Shown: positions 49,442 through 58,806, counted from the stretch's first letter. The stretch: 64,000 nt of DNA from an uncultured Bacteroidia bacterium (GCA_902790635.1 CADASN010000014.1:1-64000), one strand, 5' to 3'. Notes: generated by a model not told the origin, from the letters alone. Translations and numbers: made by a program.

Positions 49442-50530
49442 GTGACTTTGGAAGCAACTATCCATGCGATTTTCTCGACCTTGCCCTTTGCCGTCTGCCT
49501 GGTCTGGTCCGTCCTGCTCTTCCAGGCGGCATGGAAGCGCCCGGTCGGTGCCCTCAGGATGCTGGCGGGCTTTGCCATAGTGTGCACTGTGCTGTATTTC
49601 TGCCATGCCGTTTATTTCAATGGGGAGGAAGTGCTGGTCACGCGTGCCATCTACCGTTGCGCAAACCTGGCTGTATATCCGTTGTTCTGGCTGTATATCC
49701 GCGCTTTGAGTGAAGCGGAGCCCCTGCCTTTCCGTGCCTTTTGGGCGCTGATTCCTGCTGTCGTGTCCTTGCTGCTGTCGACAATCGCCTATGCGTTGGG
49801 TGCCCCGGAGGATTTCGCCGAATTGCCGCTGCGCTTTATTTTCCTGGTTGAGGTGGCCTGGGTCAGTATCGCCGGGATCAGGCGGTTGGATGCTTATGAC
49901 CGCAAGGTGCATAATTTCTATGCAGATACGGAGGGGAAGTCGATGGTGCCGCTGCGCAACCTGTTGTATCTGCTGCTGTTGACATCATTGGTTTCGGCGC
50001 TGATGAGTGTCATGGGCCGTTCCGTATTCGCATCGGACCTGCTGCTGGTCATCCCTTCCATCCTCTTCAGCGTATTGCTTGCCTGCATTTTCGACATCGG
50101 CTCCCGGATAGAATATACTGCGCTGGAGGTCAGTGCCCGTCCTGAAAACGCCCTGGAGACGGATCCCGATACCGGTGAATTCCAGGCGTTGATGGACCGG
50201 ATCGTTGACCAGATGGAGAACAGGCAACTCTTCCGGACACCCGGCCTCAAGATCACGGACCTTGCTACGGAGTTGGGCAGCAACCGGACCTATGTGTCCA
50301 ACTGCATCAACCGCATGGCCGGACAATCCTTCTCGGACTACGTCAATTCGTATCGCATCCGGTATGCCCAGATCCTGATGCAGATGAATGACAGCGGCCA
50401 GACCCTCTCGCAGATCGGCACTCAGGCCGGCTTCTCGGGAGAGACTTCTTTCTTCCGTAATTTCAAGAAGATCACAGGTCAGACCCCTTCGGAGTGGTTG
50501 TCCTCCCGCAAGCCTTCGGACAAATCCTGA
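49442..50530 (+). CDS. Membrane-bound AraC-family regulator
   Basis: A 362-residue protein with about six to seven N-terminal transmembrane segments (FAVCLVWSVLLFQAAW; MLAGFAIVCTVLYFCHAVYF; FWALIPAVVSLLLSTIAYALG; LLYLLLLTSLVSALMSVMG). A cytoplasmic AraC DNA-binding region follows (LKITDLATELGSNRTYVSNCINRMAG and LSQIGTQAGFSGETSFFRNFKKITGQTPSEW). This build is common in Bacteroidetes for membrane-sensing regulators. GTG at 49442 is taken as the start because the upstream frame runs into the CDF promoter region; this is uncertain. Its 3' end overlaps the PrsW gene by 52 bp. Confidence 0.75.
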   Translation: MTLEATIHAIFSTLPFAVCLVWSVLLFQAAWKRPVGALRMLAGFAIVCTVLYFCHAVYFNGEEVLVTRAIYRCANLAVYPLFWLYIRALSEAEPLPFRAFWALIPAVVSLLLSTIAYALGAPEDFAELPLRFIFLVEVAWVSIAGIRRLDAYDRKVHNFYADTEGKSMVPLRNLLYLLLLTSLVSALMSVMGRSVFASDLLLVIPSILFSVLLACIFDIGSRIEYTALEVSARPENALETDPDTGEFQALMDRIVDQMENRQLFRTPGLKITDLATELGSNRTYVSNCINRMAGQSFSDYVNSYRIRYAQILMQMNDSGQTLSQIGTQAGFSGETSFFRNFKKITGQTPSEWLSSRKPSDKS

Positions 50531-51231
50531 GCATAGAGCCGCTTCATGCTCTTCAGGGACCAGCGCAGGGAGAAATAGATCAGCACAATCAGGAACAGCG
50601 GGACGAGTCCCAGCATCGTGGCTCCACCCACATCGTCCTGCACGCAGAAAACGGCAGTATCATACAGTCCGTGCAACAGGACAGGCAAGGCCCAGACGCA
50701 GAGCACGGCTTTACGGGGAGAGATCTCCCCGAAATGATACCTGGAATAGAAATACCCCATGATCACGGCATAGCAGAAATGACCGGGGACGGCAAACAGC
50801 CCCCGCATGATGCCGGTCGCAGCGACAGACTCTTCTTCGAGCATGAGGTAGAGTACATTCTCGATGGAGGCGAATCCGAGACCGACGCTGACGGCATAGA
50901 CAATCCCGTCCAGGCGCTCGTCAAAAAACGGGTTCTTCCTCAGTAAAAACCAGATCATCAGGAGTTTGACCGACTCTTCGGGGATGGCGGCCGCGAAGAA
51001 GGCGTGCCGCATGTGCATCCCGACAGAATCGTCCGGTCCCGGATCCACGTCCAGCCCCGTCCATTCGAAGACAGAAGCCAGGAAGACGGCTGAGAACGCT
51101 GACAGTATACCATACAGGAAACCCTTGGCCAGCTGGGCCGGGGGCTCCTTCTTGTATCGGTCCACCCACCAGGTGTAGGCGAACAGGACGGCGGCAGGCA
51201 GCAGCGCCAACAGGAGCTTCAGGAGAATCAT
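50479..51231 (-). CDS. PrsW-family intramembrane metalloprotease
   Basis: A 250-residue membrane protein with about seven transmembrane helices and PrsW-type motifs. These are AAIPEESVKLLMIWFL (glutamates), GLGFASIENVLYLM, and the histidines in VPGHFCYAVIMGYF and VLLHGLYDTAVF. PrsW cleaves anti-sigma factors in Bacillus. No anti-sigma substrate is adjacent. The gene is last in an operon with two paralogous secreted proteins, overlapping the second by 4 bp, so these may be functionally linked. Confidence 0.85.
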   Translation of the reverse strand: MILLKLLLALLPAAVLFAYTWWVDRYKKEPPAQLAKGFLYGILSAFSAVFLASVFEWTGLDVDPGPDDSVGMHMRHAFFAAAIPEESVKLLMIWFLLRKNPFFDERLDGIVYAVSVGLGFASIENVLYLMLEEESVAATGIMRGLFAVPGHFCYAVIMGYFYSRYHFGEISPRKAVLCVWALPVLLHGLYDTAVFCVQDDVGGATMLGLVPLFLIVLIYFSLRWSLKSMKRLYAQDLSEGLREDNHSEGV

Positions 51232-51878
51232 TCGAGGATGTATTTCTCCGTGGTGCCTGCCTGTGACAGGAGAACGACCTTGCGGTCGGGCGAGACCGCC
51301 AGGGAAGCGCGGGATTCAGGATCCTCGGGATTCCAGAGCGCGTAAGTGCTCCACCCGAATCCGTCCGTGCTGAAAAGCTCGGTGTATTCTGCTCCAGGGA
51401 AGAAACGCAGGGCCGCGCCCTTGCCGTTTTCCGGGATGTTGAAGAGCATGTAGGGCCCTTCCGGGTTGCCGGCTTCGCGGTATATGCGGTTGGTGTAGGG
51501 TTGCACGTTCGTGGTCAGGCGGGGCTCGGTCCGGTCCCAGGTGCCGTCTTTGGCGACGCAGTAGCCGTCGTGGGCATAGGTGAAATGGGCCAGGCAGCCG
51601 CTCTCATCCACGTAGTAGTATTTCCCCCTGTCCTTGATCCAGGCGCTTCGGGCCATGATGCCGCTGCCGGCTTTGTTGTAGATCATTTCCCCGGAGGGGA
51701 GGGTCTCCCAACTGCCGCCGGAGAGGGCGTAGGTGGCCGGGGTATAGTCGTCTTCAGGCTCGGCGATACCGAGTTCGGCGCGCCGCTGTGCGGCTGTCTT
51801 TTCCTGCTGCGCCCGGACGGCCGGGCAGAGCAGGGCTGCGCCGAGAAGCACGCAGAGGGCGAGGTGGATTCGTTTCAT
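51228..51878 (-). CDS. Secreted protein of unknown function, paralogue of its upstream neighbour
   Basis: Not assigned to a family. It has 216 residues and a signal peptide ending at AVRAQ. The mature part has a charged linker (EKTAAQRRAELGIAEPEDDY) then a beta-rich domain: GGSWETLPSGEMIYNKAG, YYYVDESGCLAHFTYAHDGY, REAGNPEGPYMLFNI, RKVVLLSQAGTTEKYILE. The same blocks in the same order occur in the protein at 51890, so the two arose by tandem duplication. It overlaps the PrsW gene by ATGA. Confidence 0.7.
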   Translation of the reverse strand: MKRIHLALCVLLGAALLCPAVRAQQEKTAAQRRAELGIAEPEDDYTPATYALSGGSWETLPSGEMIYNKAGSGIMARSAWIKDRGKYYYVDESGCLAHFTYAHDGYCVAKDGTWDRTEPRLTTNVQPYTNRIYREAGNPEGPYMLFNIPENGKGAALRFFPGAEYTELFSTDGFGWSTYALWNPEDPESRASLAVSPDRKVVLLSQAGTTEKYILE

Positions 51879-51889
51879 GGCTACAGGCT

Positions 51890-52642
51890 TTATTCTTTGA
51901 TGAATCTCAGGGTCTCACCGGCCTGGGACATCAGGACGGTCTTGCCGTCGGGCAGGACGACGAGGTGGGCACGGGTCTCCGGATCGTTCTCTTTGGCGAG
52001 GGCATAGGCGCCACGGCCGAACGGGTCAAGCAGGTAGGTCTCGGAGAAGCCCAGGGTCGGATAAGTGCGGGTGACCTTGTACCGGTCTTCCTGCACCGCT
52101 TCGAACTGGACATACAGACCTGTCGGGTTGCCCTCTTCGCGGTATTTGCATCCGGTGCCGGGCCGTGTATCTTCGGTCAGGCGCGGGATGTTCTCGACCC
52201 AGGAACCGTCTTCTCCGGCGTAATAGCCGTCGAAGGCGTAGATGTTGCGCGCCAGGCAGCCGCTCTCGTCGATGAACCAGAGCTTGTTGTTATCCGATAC
52301 CCACACGCTGCGGCGCAGCATGTCGTCCGCGAAGCGCCGGTACACGATCTCGCCGGACTCCAGGGTCTCCATGGCACCGTTGGTCAGGGCATAGTGCCAG
52401 GGCGTATGTCCCTCCGTGGCGGACACTTCGCGGGGATCCCGGATCTTGAGGCCGGGCACGACGAAGGCCCCGCCGTCCATGCCCGTATGCGCAATCTGGT
52501 CTTCGTAGGCTTCGTCCTCGGTCAGCCAGGGCTCGTCGGGCGGGGGATTGTTGGGCCCGCATGCCCCGAGAATATAGAGGCCGCCCACGACGATACCGCC
52601 GATACCGAGCAGCCAGCCGATGATCTTTCCAATATTACCCAT
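51890..52642 (-). CDS. Membrane-anchored protein of unknown function, paralogue of the next gene
   Basis: A 250-residue protein starting MGNIGKIIGWLLGIGGIVVGG, a hydrophobic anchor with a possible lipobox (LGAC). It continues with a Pro/Glu-rich linker and the beta-rich domain shared with the gene at 51228: GAMETLESGEIVYRRFAD, LWFIDESGCLARNIYAFDGYY, REEGNPTGLYVQFEAV, KTVLMSQAGETLRFIKE. The start at 52642 is used because upstream codons lack signal features. It is the first gene of the PrsW operon and lies 11 bp from its paralogue. The function is unknown. Confidence 0.7.
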   Translation of the reverse strand: MGNIGKIIGWLLGIGGIVVGGLYILGACGPNNPPPDEPWLTEDEAYEDQIAHTGMDGGAFVVPGLKIRDPREVSATEGHTPWHYALTNGAMETLESGEIVYRRFADDMLRRSVWVSDNNKLWFIDESGCLARNIYAFDGYYAGEDGSWVENIPRLTEDTRPGTGCKYREEGNPTGLYVQFEAVQEDRYKVTRTYPTLGFSETYLLDPFGRGAYALAKENDPETRAHLVVLPDGKTVLMSQAGETLRFIKE

Positions 52643-52745
52643 ATTCAGTCGAATTTGTTGAAAGTTAGCAAAGTCTGTCCCGAATTGCAAGGGGCTTGTT
52701 GTCGGATAGTACGAAAAGATTGCTGAATGATACAATTTGCGCCCG

Positions 52746-55304
52746 CTACAAGGACACGCGGAAGGAGACCTTGAATCCGTTCTTGGCGGCGCGGTCCAGT
52801 CCCTCGGTGTAGCTTATGCGCCGGAAATACTCTACGCGCAGGAGGTTGAAAATGTTCTCCAGACCGACGGAGTATTCCATGTACGGCACGGGACCGAGGA
52901 TCCGCGTTTGCTCGGGGAAGACATACAGTCCGCTGCCGGGGGTGGGCATGTTGCGTTCGCTGACCGTTCCGGCAAGGGCCCGGAAGGACATGACTTCCCG
53001 GAGGCCGAGGCGGTTGATCAGCGGGATGCGGTTGAGGATCCAGCCTTTGAGGAAATAGGTGGCGGAGAAACAGGCGTAGCGGTCGGAGATGAACTCCATG
53101 GGCTGCATCAGGTTGAAGGCGTCATCCTGCAGGATGAAAGACAGGTTGGCGTTGGGCGTGAACAGTTTGGGGAGGGGAACCCGGTTCCAGACGATACCGG
53201 CGTCCAGGGAGGCGTCGATGTGTCCGAAGGCGGAGAGCCAGAAGCGCTTCTGGGCATTGATCTCCGTCCGGTTGTACCAGAAACTGTTGTCAAAGCGCCC
53301 CACCGTGTGGGTCAGGCTGAAGATGGGGGCGTCGCGGGTGAGCAGCAGCGGGGCGTCCTTGCCCAGGCGGCTGGAGAAGAGCGGCTCGCCCGGGGCAAAG
53401 CGCAGGCGGGTGGTCCAGGAGAGGTCGTTGTAGTAGGGGACGGGTTCGGTCTGGCCGTCCGTTCCGAGGCGCTGATAGGAGAGCGTCCCCGTCGGTTCGA
53501 CGCGGTCGAGGCGCAGCCGGGTATCCAGGGACAGACGCGAAATCCACTCCCGCTCATAAGCCAGCTGGAAGCGGCGAACATACTGCAGGGGCTGGGCCGC
53601 GATCGAACTCATCATGATGTGGTCCCGGTCCATCAGGGCGAAACTCTGTCCGGGGCCTTCCAGGTCGTAACTGGCTTTCAGGGAGAGGTTGTGCCGCAGC
53701 GGCTCGTACGGGTGGTATTCCCGCGGGACAAAACTGTGGACCAGGGTCAGGTCCCCCTTCAAGCGTTTGTCACCGAAGCCGTAAGCGACGTAGGCGCTCA
53801 GGAAATTGCGGGGATTCAGGTTGGCGGTGGTCATGCCTCCGATGCGCAGGCGGAACCCTTCCACCGGATCGTAGTGGGCGATGCTGGACAGGGGGCCGTA
53901 ATCCCAGCGGGATGCGCTCCGGTCGCGGGATGTGGGCATGAATTCCGTGGAGAGGGTCTCGATGGCGTCAATGACGTCGCTCAGGCGCGGTTCCCGCCGG
54001 ATCTCTACCTTCAGGCTGTCCATGACGAGTTCCTTCTCCGAGAGGGGGGTGGTGCGGACATCGTGCCAATACTCGTCCGGGCGCCACCAGTCCTTGTTGA
54101 AAACCAGGCGGTCCGGCAGCCGGGCGAGGGTGTCGGGCATTGCGGCCGCGGTGCTGAAGTCGTAGTCGTGGTGGGTGACGCTGCGGCGGGCGTAGAGCTG
54201 CTGCATCCATTGGAAGATGTAGAAGCGTGCCTGGGTATTCTTCTCCCGGGATGCCCAGACGCCATCGGGCGTCTGGACGAAGTCTTCCTCGATGGACAGC
54301 TCGCTGACGAAGTTGAGGTTGATCCGGGCGGGGATGCCCAGGGCATAGCGCTTGAGGGCATAGCTGCCGTCGTTGACGACATACAGGTGGCCGGTGAACC
54401 CGTAGCTGCGGTTGTTGACCGGAACGAAGGTCAGATCGATGCATTCGATCCCGTCCACGCTCAGCGTATCGGAGATGTAGTATCGGTAGAAACTTGTGGC
54501 AAGCGAGGAGGAGAGCGGGCTGACGAAGCGGTTCATCAGGACTTCCATGTTGTCGTCGCAGATATCGGCATCCTTGAAGACGGACTGGATGTTGGCGCGC
54601 AGGGCACCCTTGTCCAGGAATTCAGCCATGCCCAGCAGGCGGCGCCGGTTGACGAGCGTGCGGGTCTTGCCGCTCTGGCGCTGGTAGTAGGTGAGTTCCT
54701 CCTGCTCGAGCAGCGAGATGGGCAGCACGGGCATCTGCTCCGTCTGGAGCGTATCCACATATTTCTCGAAGAAGGGAAATTTGCGCCAGAAGCGGCTGCT
54801 GTCGAAGTCCACGCGGAAATCGTCCAGGTAGATCACCTGCTTCTCGTAGTCCTTGCTGCTGTACTGCTCAAGCCGGTTGATGTGGTTGGCTCCCTTGCGT
54901 GCGATGACTTTCTCCACCAGCTCCACGGCCGGATTGCCGCGCCGCCGGTAGGGGACGTTGCGCTTGGGCTTGACCACGGCGCTCTGCAGGCCGTAGGCGT
55001 CTATGGGCAGGGCGATCTTGAGGCCTTCGGTGGTTTTCCCGGCTTCGACGGGGATGTTGAGGGTCTGGTAGCCGAGCATCTGGAAGCTCAGTACGTTGTA
55101 GTCGCGGAAGTTCTCGATCGAGAAGTCGCCGTCCAGCCCTGTGATCGTGCCGATGTTGGAGCCCAGGAAGACGACAGAGACATAGGGCAGGGGCTCTCCG
55201 CTGGCGGCGTCGATGACGACGCCCCGGACCCGGGTGGGCCCGGCGGCCAGGGCGGCGGCAGCGCATAGCAGCGCCAGACACAGCAGACAAGCCTTGCGGA
55301 ACAT
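52746..55304 (-). CDS. DUF5686 outer-membrane protein with carboxypeptidase-like domain
   Basis: An 852-residue protein. The signal peptide is about 1-21, a carboxypeptidase-regulatory-like domain spans about 22-105 (VRGVVIDAASGEPLPYVSVVFLGS), and a long DUF5686 region follows that ends as an outer-membrane-like beta domain. It shows many alternating aromatic strands (FSATYFLKGWILNRIPLINRLG; YMEYSVGLENIFNLLRVEYFRR) and a C-terminal FKVSFRVSL, typical of barrel insertion signals. The start at 55304 is preferred over 55346; the -7 box is 4 bp before it. The role is unknown; the family is common in Bacteroidetes. Confidence 0.83.
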   Translation of the reverse strand: MFRKACLLCLALLCAAAALAAGPTRVRGVVIDAASGEPLPYVSVVFLGSNIGTITGLDGDFSIENFRDYNVLSFQMLGYQTLNIPVEAGKTTEGLKIALPIDAYGLQSAVVKPKRNVPYRRRGNPAVELVEKVIARKGANHINRLEQYSSKDYEKQVIYLDDFRVDFDSSRFWRKFPFFEKYVDTLQTEQMPVLPISLLEQEELTYYQRQSGKTRTLVNRRRLLGMAEFLDKGALRANIQSVFKDADICDDNMEVLMNRFVSPLSSSLATSFYRYYISDTLSVDGIECIDLTFVPVNNRSYGFTGHLYVVNDGSYALKRYALGIPARINLNFVSELSIEEDFVQTPDGVWASREKNTQARFYIFQWMQQLYARRSVTHHDYDFSTAAAMPDTLARLPDRLVFNKDWWRPDEYWHDVRTTPLSEKELVMDSLKVEIRREPRLSDVIDAIETLSTEFMPTSRDRSASRWDYGPLSSIAHYDPVEGFRLRIGGMTTANLNPRNFLSAYVAYGFGDKRLKGDLTLVHSFVPREYHPYEPLRHNLSLKASYDLEGPGQSFALMDRDHIMMSSIAAQPLQYVRRFQLAYEREWISRLSLDTRLRLDRVEPTGTLSYQRLGTDGQTEPVPYYNDLSWTTRLRFAPGEPLFSSRLGKDAPLLLTRDAPIFSLTHTVGRFDNSFWYNRTEINAQKRFWLSAFGHIDASLDAGIVWNRVPLPKLFTPNANLSFILQDDAFNLMQPMEFISDRYACFSATYFLKGWILNRIPLINRLGLREVMSFRALAGTVSERNMPTPGSGLYVFPEQTRILGPVPYMEYSVGLENIFNLLRVEYFRRISYTEGLDRAAKNGFKVSFRVSL

Positions 55305-55308
55305 GCTG

Positions 55309-55316
55309 CAAAGATA
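55309..55316 (-). promoter_or_regulatory. -7 box of the DUF5686 gene
   Basis: TATCTTTG on the minus strand, 4 bp before the ATG; it also argues against the longer upstream start. The DUF5686 gene lies only 19 bp after the P-type ATPase stop. Confidence 0.5.
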
Positions 55317-55323
55317 CGAAAAA

Positions 55324-57243
55324 TTACCTAAGTGCCCGCATGGCATTGAGCACGGCCAGCACGGTCACGCCCACATCGGCGAAGACGGCCATCCAGAGCG
55401 TGGCGACCCCGCAGGCCGCGAGCACCAGTACGGCCAGCTTGATGCCCACGGCGAACCACATGTTCTCTTGCGCGATCCGCAGGGTCCGCCGGGCGATGCG
55501 GATCGCCAGCGCGACCTTGGACGGTTTGTCGTCCATCAAGACCACGTCCGCGGCTTCGATGGCGGCGTCGGAACCCAGCGCGCCCATGGCGATGCCCAGG
55601 TCGGCGCGTGCAAGCACCGGGGCGTCATTGATGCCGTCTCCGACAAAGGCGAGTTTCCCTCCAGTGAGCCATTCCTCCACGCAGCGGACCTTGTCCTCCG
55701 GCAGCAGGCCGGCCCGGAAGCCGTCCAGCCGGAGCGTATCCGCCACGGTTTCGGCGATGGGCTGCCGGTCGCCGGTGAGCATCATCACCTGCCGGACGCC
55801 CGCGGCGTGCAGTTCCGCCACGGCGCGGGCAGCGTCTTCCTTGATGCGGTCTGCGATCACGATATGTCCGGCATAAACGCCGTCCAGGGCCACGTGGACG
55901 AGGGTCCCCGTGTGCGTGCAGGGACGCCAGGCGGCACCGACCATTTCCATCAGTTTCTCATTGCCCACGGCCACGGTCCGGCCGTTGACCTCGGCGGTGA
56001 GGCCTTTCCCCGCGTATTCGCGGATGCCGCTGACGCTGCAGTCGTCCTGCTCATCGGGGTAAGCCTGCAGGAGCGCAGCTGCGATGGGATGGGTGGAATG
56101 CTGCTCCACATGCGCGGCCAGGTGCAGCAGTTCCCGTTCGTCCAGCTGCTCGGGATGGACGGCCGTGACTGTGAAGACCCCTTCGGTGAGCGTGCCTGTC
56201 TTGTCGAAGACGACGCTGCGTACGCGGGAAAGGGTGTCCAGGAAGGCTGCCCCCTTGACGAGGATGCCCTGGCGGGAAGCGCCGCCGATGCCGCCGAAAA
56301 AGGTGAGCGGCACGGAGATGACCAGCGCGCAGGGGCAAGAGACCACCAGGAACATCAGCGCCCGGTAGATCCAGGTCGCCCAGACGCCGCCCAGCAGGGG
56401 CGGAACCAGGGCCAGCAGCACGGCCAGGCCGACGACGACCGGAGTGTACACCCGCGCGAAGCGGGTGATGAAATGTTCGCTGCGGGATTTGTTCTCCGCT
56501 GCGTGCTCCACCAGTTCGAGGATGCGGGAAGCGGTGGATTCGCCGAAGGCCTTGACGGTGCGGATGCGCAGCACGCCGCTGAGGTTGACGCAGCCGGACA
56601 GGACTTCGTCGCCGACGGCGATTTCCCGCGGTACGCTCTCCCCGGTCAGCGCCATGGTATCGAGGGATGAACTGCCTTCCAGCACGATTCCGTCCATGGG
56701 GATGCGCTCTCCGGGGCGGACCAGGACGGTCTCCCCGACGGCGACGCTCTCGCAGGGAACGCTTTGCAGGACCCCGTCCCGTTCCACGTTCGCCTGGTCC
56801 GGCCGGATATCCATCAGATGGGCCACCGACCGGCGCGACCTGCCTTCGGCAATCCCTTCGAACAGCTCGCCGAGCTGGAAAAACAGCATCACGAAGACCG
56901 CTTCCGGAAATTGCGTCTCCGCTTCCGGCAGGAAGCCGATGGCGAGCGCGCCCAGCGTCGCGATGCTCATCAGGAAATTCTCATCCAGGGCCTCCCCGTG
57001 TGCGAGCGCCTCGGCCGCTTCTTTGAGCGTGTCCCAGCCGACGAGGAGGTAGGGGACCAGATAAAGCAACAGATACTGCCAGGCAGCCCAGGATGTTTTC
57101 TTTTCGATCAGGATGGCAGCGGCCAGCAGGACGGCCGCCGCGATGATTTTGACGATCCGTCCGCGCGCGCCCTCTTCTTCGTGGTGATGTTCGTGCACGT
57201 GCACGTGCTCGTGCTCATGGTGATGATGATGTTCGTGTGCCAT
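55324..57243 (-). CDS. Zn/Cd/Pb-type heavy-metal P1B ATPase
   Basis: A 639-residue efflux ATPase. It has a strongly His-rich N-terminus (MAHEHHHHHEHEHVHVHEHH) instead of HMA domains, the metal-site SCPCALV, phosphorylation site DKTGTLTEG, TGES actuator loop, HP motif in EQHSTHPIAAALL, and hinge VGDGINDAPVLARADLGIAMG. The last helix has FADVGVTVLAVLNAMR with the Asp typical of Zn/Cd/Pb pumps. It exports divalent metal to the periplasm. The ATG at 57243 is used; the -7 box is 27 bp upstream. It is divergent from the GH8 gene. Confidence 0.9.
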   Translation of the reverse strand: MAHEHHHHHEHEHVHVHEHHHEEEGARGRIVKIIAAAVLLAAAILIEKKTSWAAWQYLLLYLVPYLLVGWDTLKEAAEALAHGEALDENFLMSIATLGALAIGFLPEAETQFPEAVFVMLFFQLGELFEGIAEGRSRRSVAHLMDIRPDQANVERDGVLQSVPCESVAVGETVLVRPGERIPMDGIVLEGSSSLDTMALTGESVPREIAVGDEVLSGCVNLSGVLRIRTVKAFGESTASRILELVEHAAENKSRSEHFITRFARVYTPVVVGLAVLLALVPPLLGGVWATWIYRALMFLVVSCPCALVISVPLTFFGGIGGASRQGILVKGAAFLDTLSRVRSVVFDKTGTLTEGVFTVTAVHPEQLDERELLHLAAHVEQHSTHPIAAALLQAYPDEQDDCSVSGIREYAGKGLTAEVNGRTVAVGNEKLMEMVGAAWRPCTHTGTLVHVALDGVYAGHIVIADRIKEDAARAVAELHAAGVRQVMMLTGDRQPIAETVADTLRLDGFRAGLLPEDKVRCVEEWLTGGKLAFVGDGINDAPVLARADLGIAMGALGSDAAIEAADVVLMDDKPSKVALAIRIARRTLRIAQENMWFAVGIKLAVLVLAACGVATLWMAVFADVGVTVLAVLNAMRALR

Positions 57244-57269
57244 ATTGCGTGTTTTTTGTTTTCCGGGGA

Positions 57270-57277
57270 CAAAGATA
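57270..57277 (-). promoter_or_regulatory. -7 box of the P-type ATPase gene
   Basis: TATCTTTG on the minus strand, 27 bp before the ATG. Confidence 0.6.
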
Positions 57278-57340
57278 CCGGACTGTCGCTGCAACCCGGT
57301 TGCAAATGTGTTTCGGGACGGCCCTTCCGTTTTTTTTTGC

Positions 57341-57348
57341 TATATTTG
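57341..57348 (+). promoter_or_regulatory. -7 box of the GH8 gene
   Basis: TATATTTG, 85 bp before the ATG at 57433, leaving a leader of about 80 nt. Confidence 0.55.
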
Positions 57349-57432
57349 CGACAGACAATGCCAAAATCTTGAGGAGCCGGTTCCGGCTCACGCCCGGTTG
57401 CTTTGACTGGATATTAATTTAATAACGTGAGT

Positions 57433-58728
57433 ATGTCATTCAATTTCCTCAAGAGGATCCTGATCCTATCCGCTTGTCTGGCACCGCTGGTGGCGTGTGG
57501 CCAGAAAACCCTCAAGCCCTGGACGAAGGGCGGACTCGACACCGGAAAATACCGCAATGTCTTTCAGGAGATGGGCTATGCCCCGAAAGAGATCGACGCC
57601 AAACTGGAGAGCATCTACCAGGAAGTTTTCCACGGCCCGGACAAAGTCTATTTCGAAGTAGGTGACGACATGGGCTACATGTCTGACGTCAAGAACTTTG
57701 ACGCACGTACCGAAGGGATGTCCTACGGCATGATGATCACGGTCCAGCTTGACAAGAAGGACGAATTCGACCGTCTGTTCCGCTGGGCGAAGAAGTACAT
57801 GCAGTACCAGGACGGTCCGATGAAGGGCTATTTCGCCTGGAGCCTCAGCCCGGACGGCACCATTCGCGGTGCGGGTCCGGCCTCCGACGGCGAACTGTAT
57901 TTCATCACCTCGCTGATCTTCGCTTCCAACCGCTGGGGCAACGACGGAGAAATCAACTATCTCGCCGAAGCGCAGAATATCCTGAATTCTTCCTGGGAAA
58001 AGGACGGCTCCGAGGGCATCATGCCTTTCATCAACAAGGAGAACCACCTCATCGTATTCACGCCTGACGGACGGGGGATCTCCTACACCGATCCGTCCTA
58101 CCACCTGCCCGCCTTCTACGAAGTATGGGCCCGCTGGGCCGACGACGGCCGGGCTGATTTCTATCGCGAATGTGCGAAAGCCAGCCGGGAGTATCTCCAC
58201 AAGAGCATCAACCCGGAGACGGGCCTCAATCCGGACACCAACAACTTCGACGGCTCCTTCATCGAGATGCCGGCTTTCTTCGGCCGCACCATGAAGCCGG
58301 CGTTCCGTTTCGACTCCTGGCGCGTGCCGATGAACATCGCCCTGGATTATTCCTGGGCCTGTGCCGACCGCGAATGGCAGACGAATTATGCCAACACCAT
58401 CCAGGATTTCTTCTATTCCAAGGGGATTGATGAATTTGCCGATCAGTACAACGTTGACGGGACGGAGGTTGATTTCGCCATGCCGGCAGGCATGGGCGAG
58501 TTCCGCGGCACGGGTACGCGCCACTCCGTGGGCCTTGTCTCCACGCTGGCCGCAGCCACGCTCGCGGCCGACCACGAGATTGCCCGCGAGTTCGCACAGC
58601 GGCTCTGGGACAGCGAGAACAAGCCCTACGAGGACGGGTACTTCGACGCTTACTACGACGGAATATTAAGATTATTCGCGTTTATGCACCTAAGCGGCCA
58701 CTACCGCGTCATCGAGCCGGGGAAGTAG
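57433..58728 (+). CDS. Glycoside hydrolase family 8 (reducing-end xylose-releasing exo-oligoxylanase-like)
   Basis: A 431-residue lipoprotein (lipobox LVAC, Cys22) with a GH8 (alpha/alpha)6 barrel. The acid Glu94 is in DARTEGMSYGMM; other typical segments are GPASDGELYFITSL, YTDPSYHLPAFYEVWA, RFDSWRVPMNIALDYSW and the C-terminal AYYDGILRLFAFMHLSGHYRV. It most resembles Rex-type GH8 enzymes that trim xylose from the reducing end of xylo-oligosaccharides. ATG at 57433 is preferred to GTG at 57427. The final 34 bp are repeated 113 bp downstream around an inserted hairpin element. Confidence 0.87.
   Translation: MSFNFLKRILILSACLAPLVACGQKTLKPWTKGGLDTGKYRNVFQEMGYAPKEIDAKLESIYQEVFHGPDKVYFEVGDDMGYMSDVKNFDARTEGMSYGMMITVQLDKKDEFDRLFRWAKKYMQYQDGPMKGYFAWSLSPDGTIRGAGPASDGELYFITSLIFASNRWGNDGEINYLAEAQNILNSSWEKDGSEGIMPFINKENHLIVFTPDGRGISYTDPSYHLPAFYEVWARWADDGRADFYRECAKASREYLHKSINPETGLNPDTNNFDGSFIEMPAFFGRTMKPAFRFDSWRVPMNIALDYSWACADREWQTNYANTIQDFFYSKGIDEFADQYNVDGTEVDFAMPAGMGEFRGTGTRHSVGLVSTLAAATLAADHEIAREFAQRLWDSENKPYEDGYFDAYYDGILRLFAFMHLSGHYRVIEPGK
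58694..58727 (+). repeat. 34-bp direct repeat, copy 1 (3' end of GH8)
   Basis: This copy encodes the last residues GHYRVIEPGK. It is identical at 31 of 34 positions to 58807-58840. Confidence 0.8.
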
Positions 58729-58757
58729 CCTTCGCTTATGTGCATAGGTGTCGGACG

Positions 58758-58805
58758 ATCGAGGGGGCGTACCCCCTCGAGCACCCCTGCGTCGCTGCGC
58801 TCCGA
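58758..58805 (+). repeat. Hairpin repeat element, copy B
   Basis: CGAGGGGG-cgta-CCCCCTCG forms an 8-bp stem, followed by AGCACCCCT and CGCTGCGCTCCGA. It aligns with 2112-2156 and lies between the two copies of the duplicated GH8 end. Confidence 0.7.
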
Positions 58806-58806
58806 T

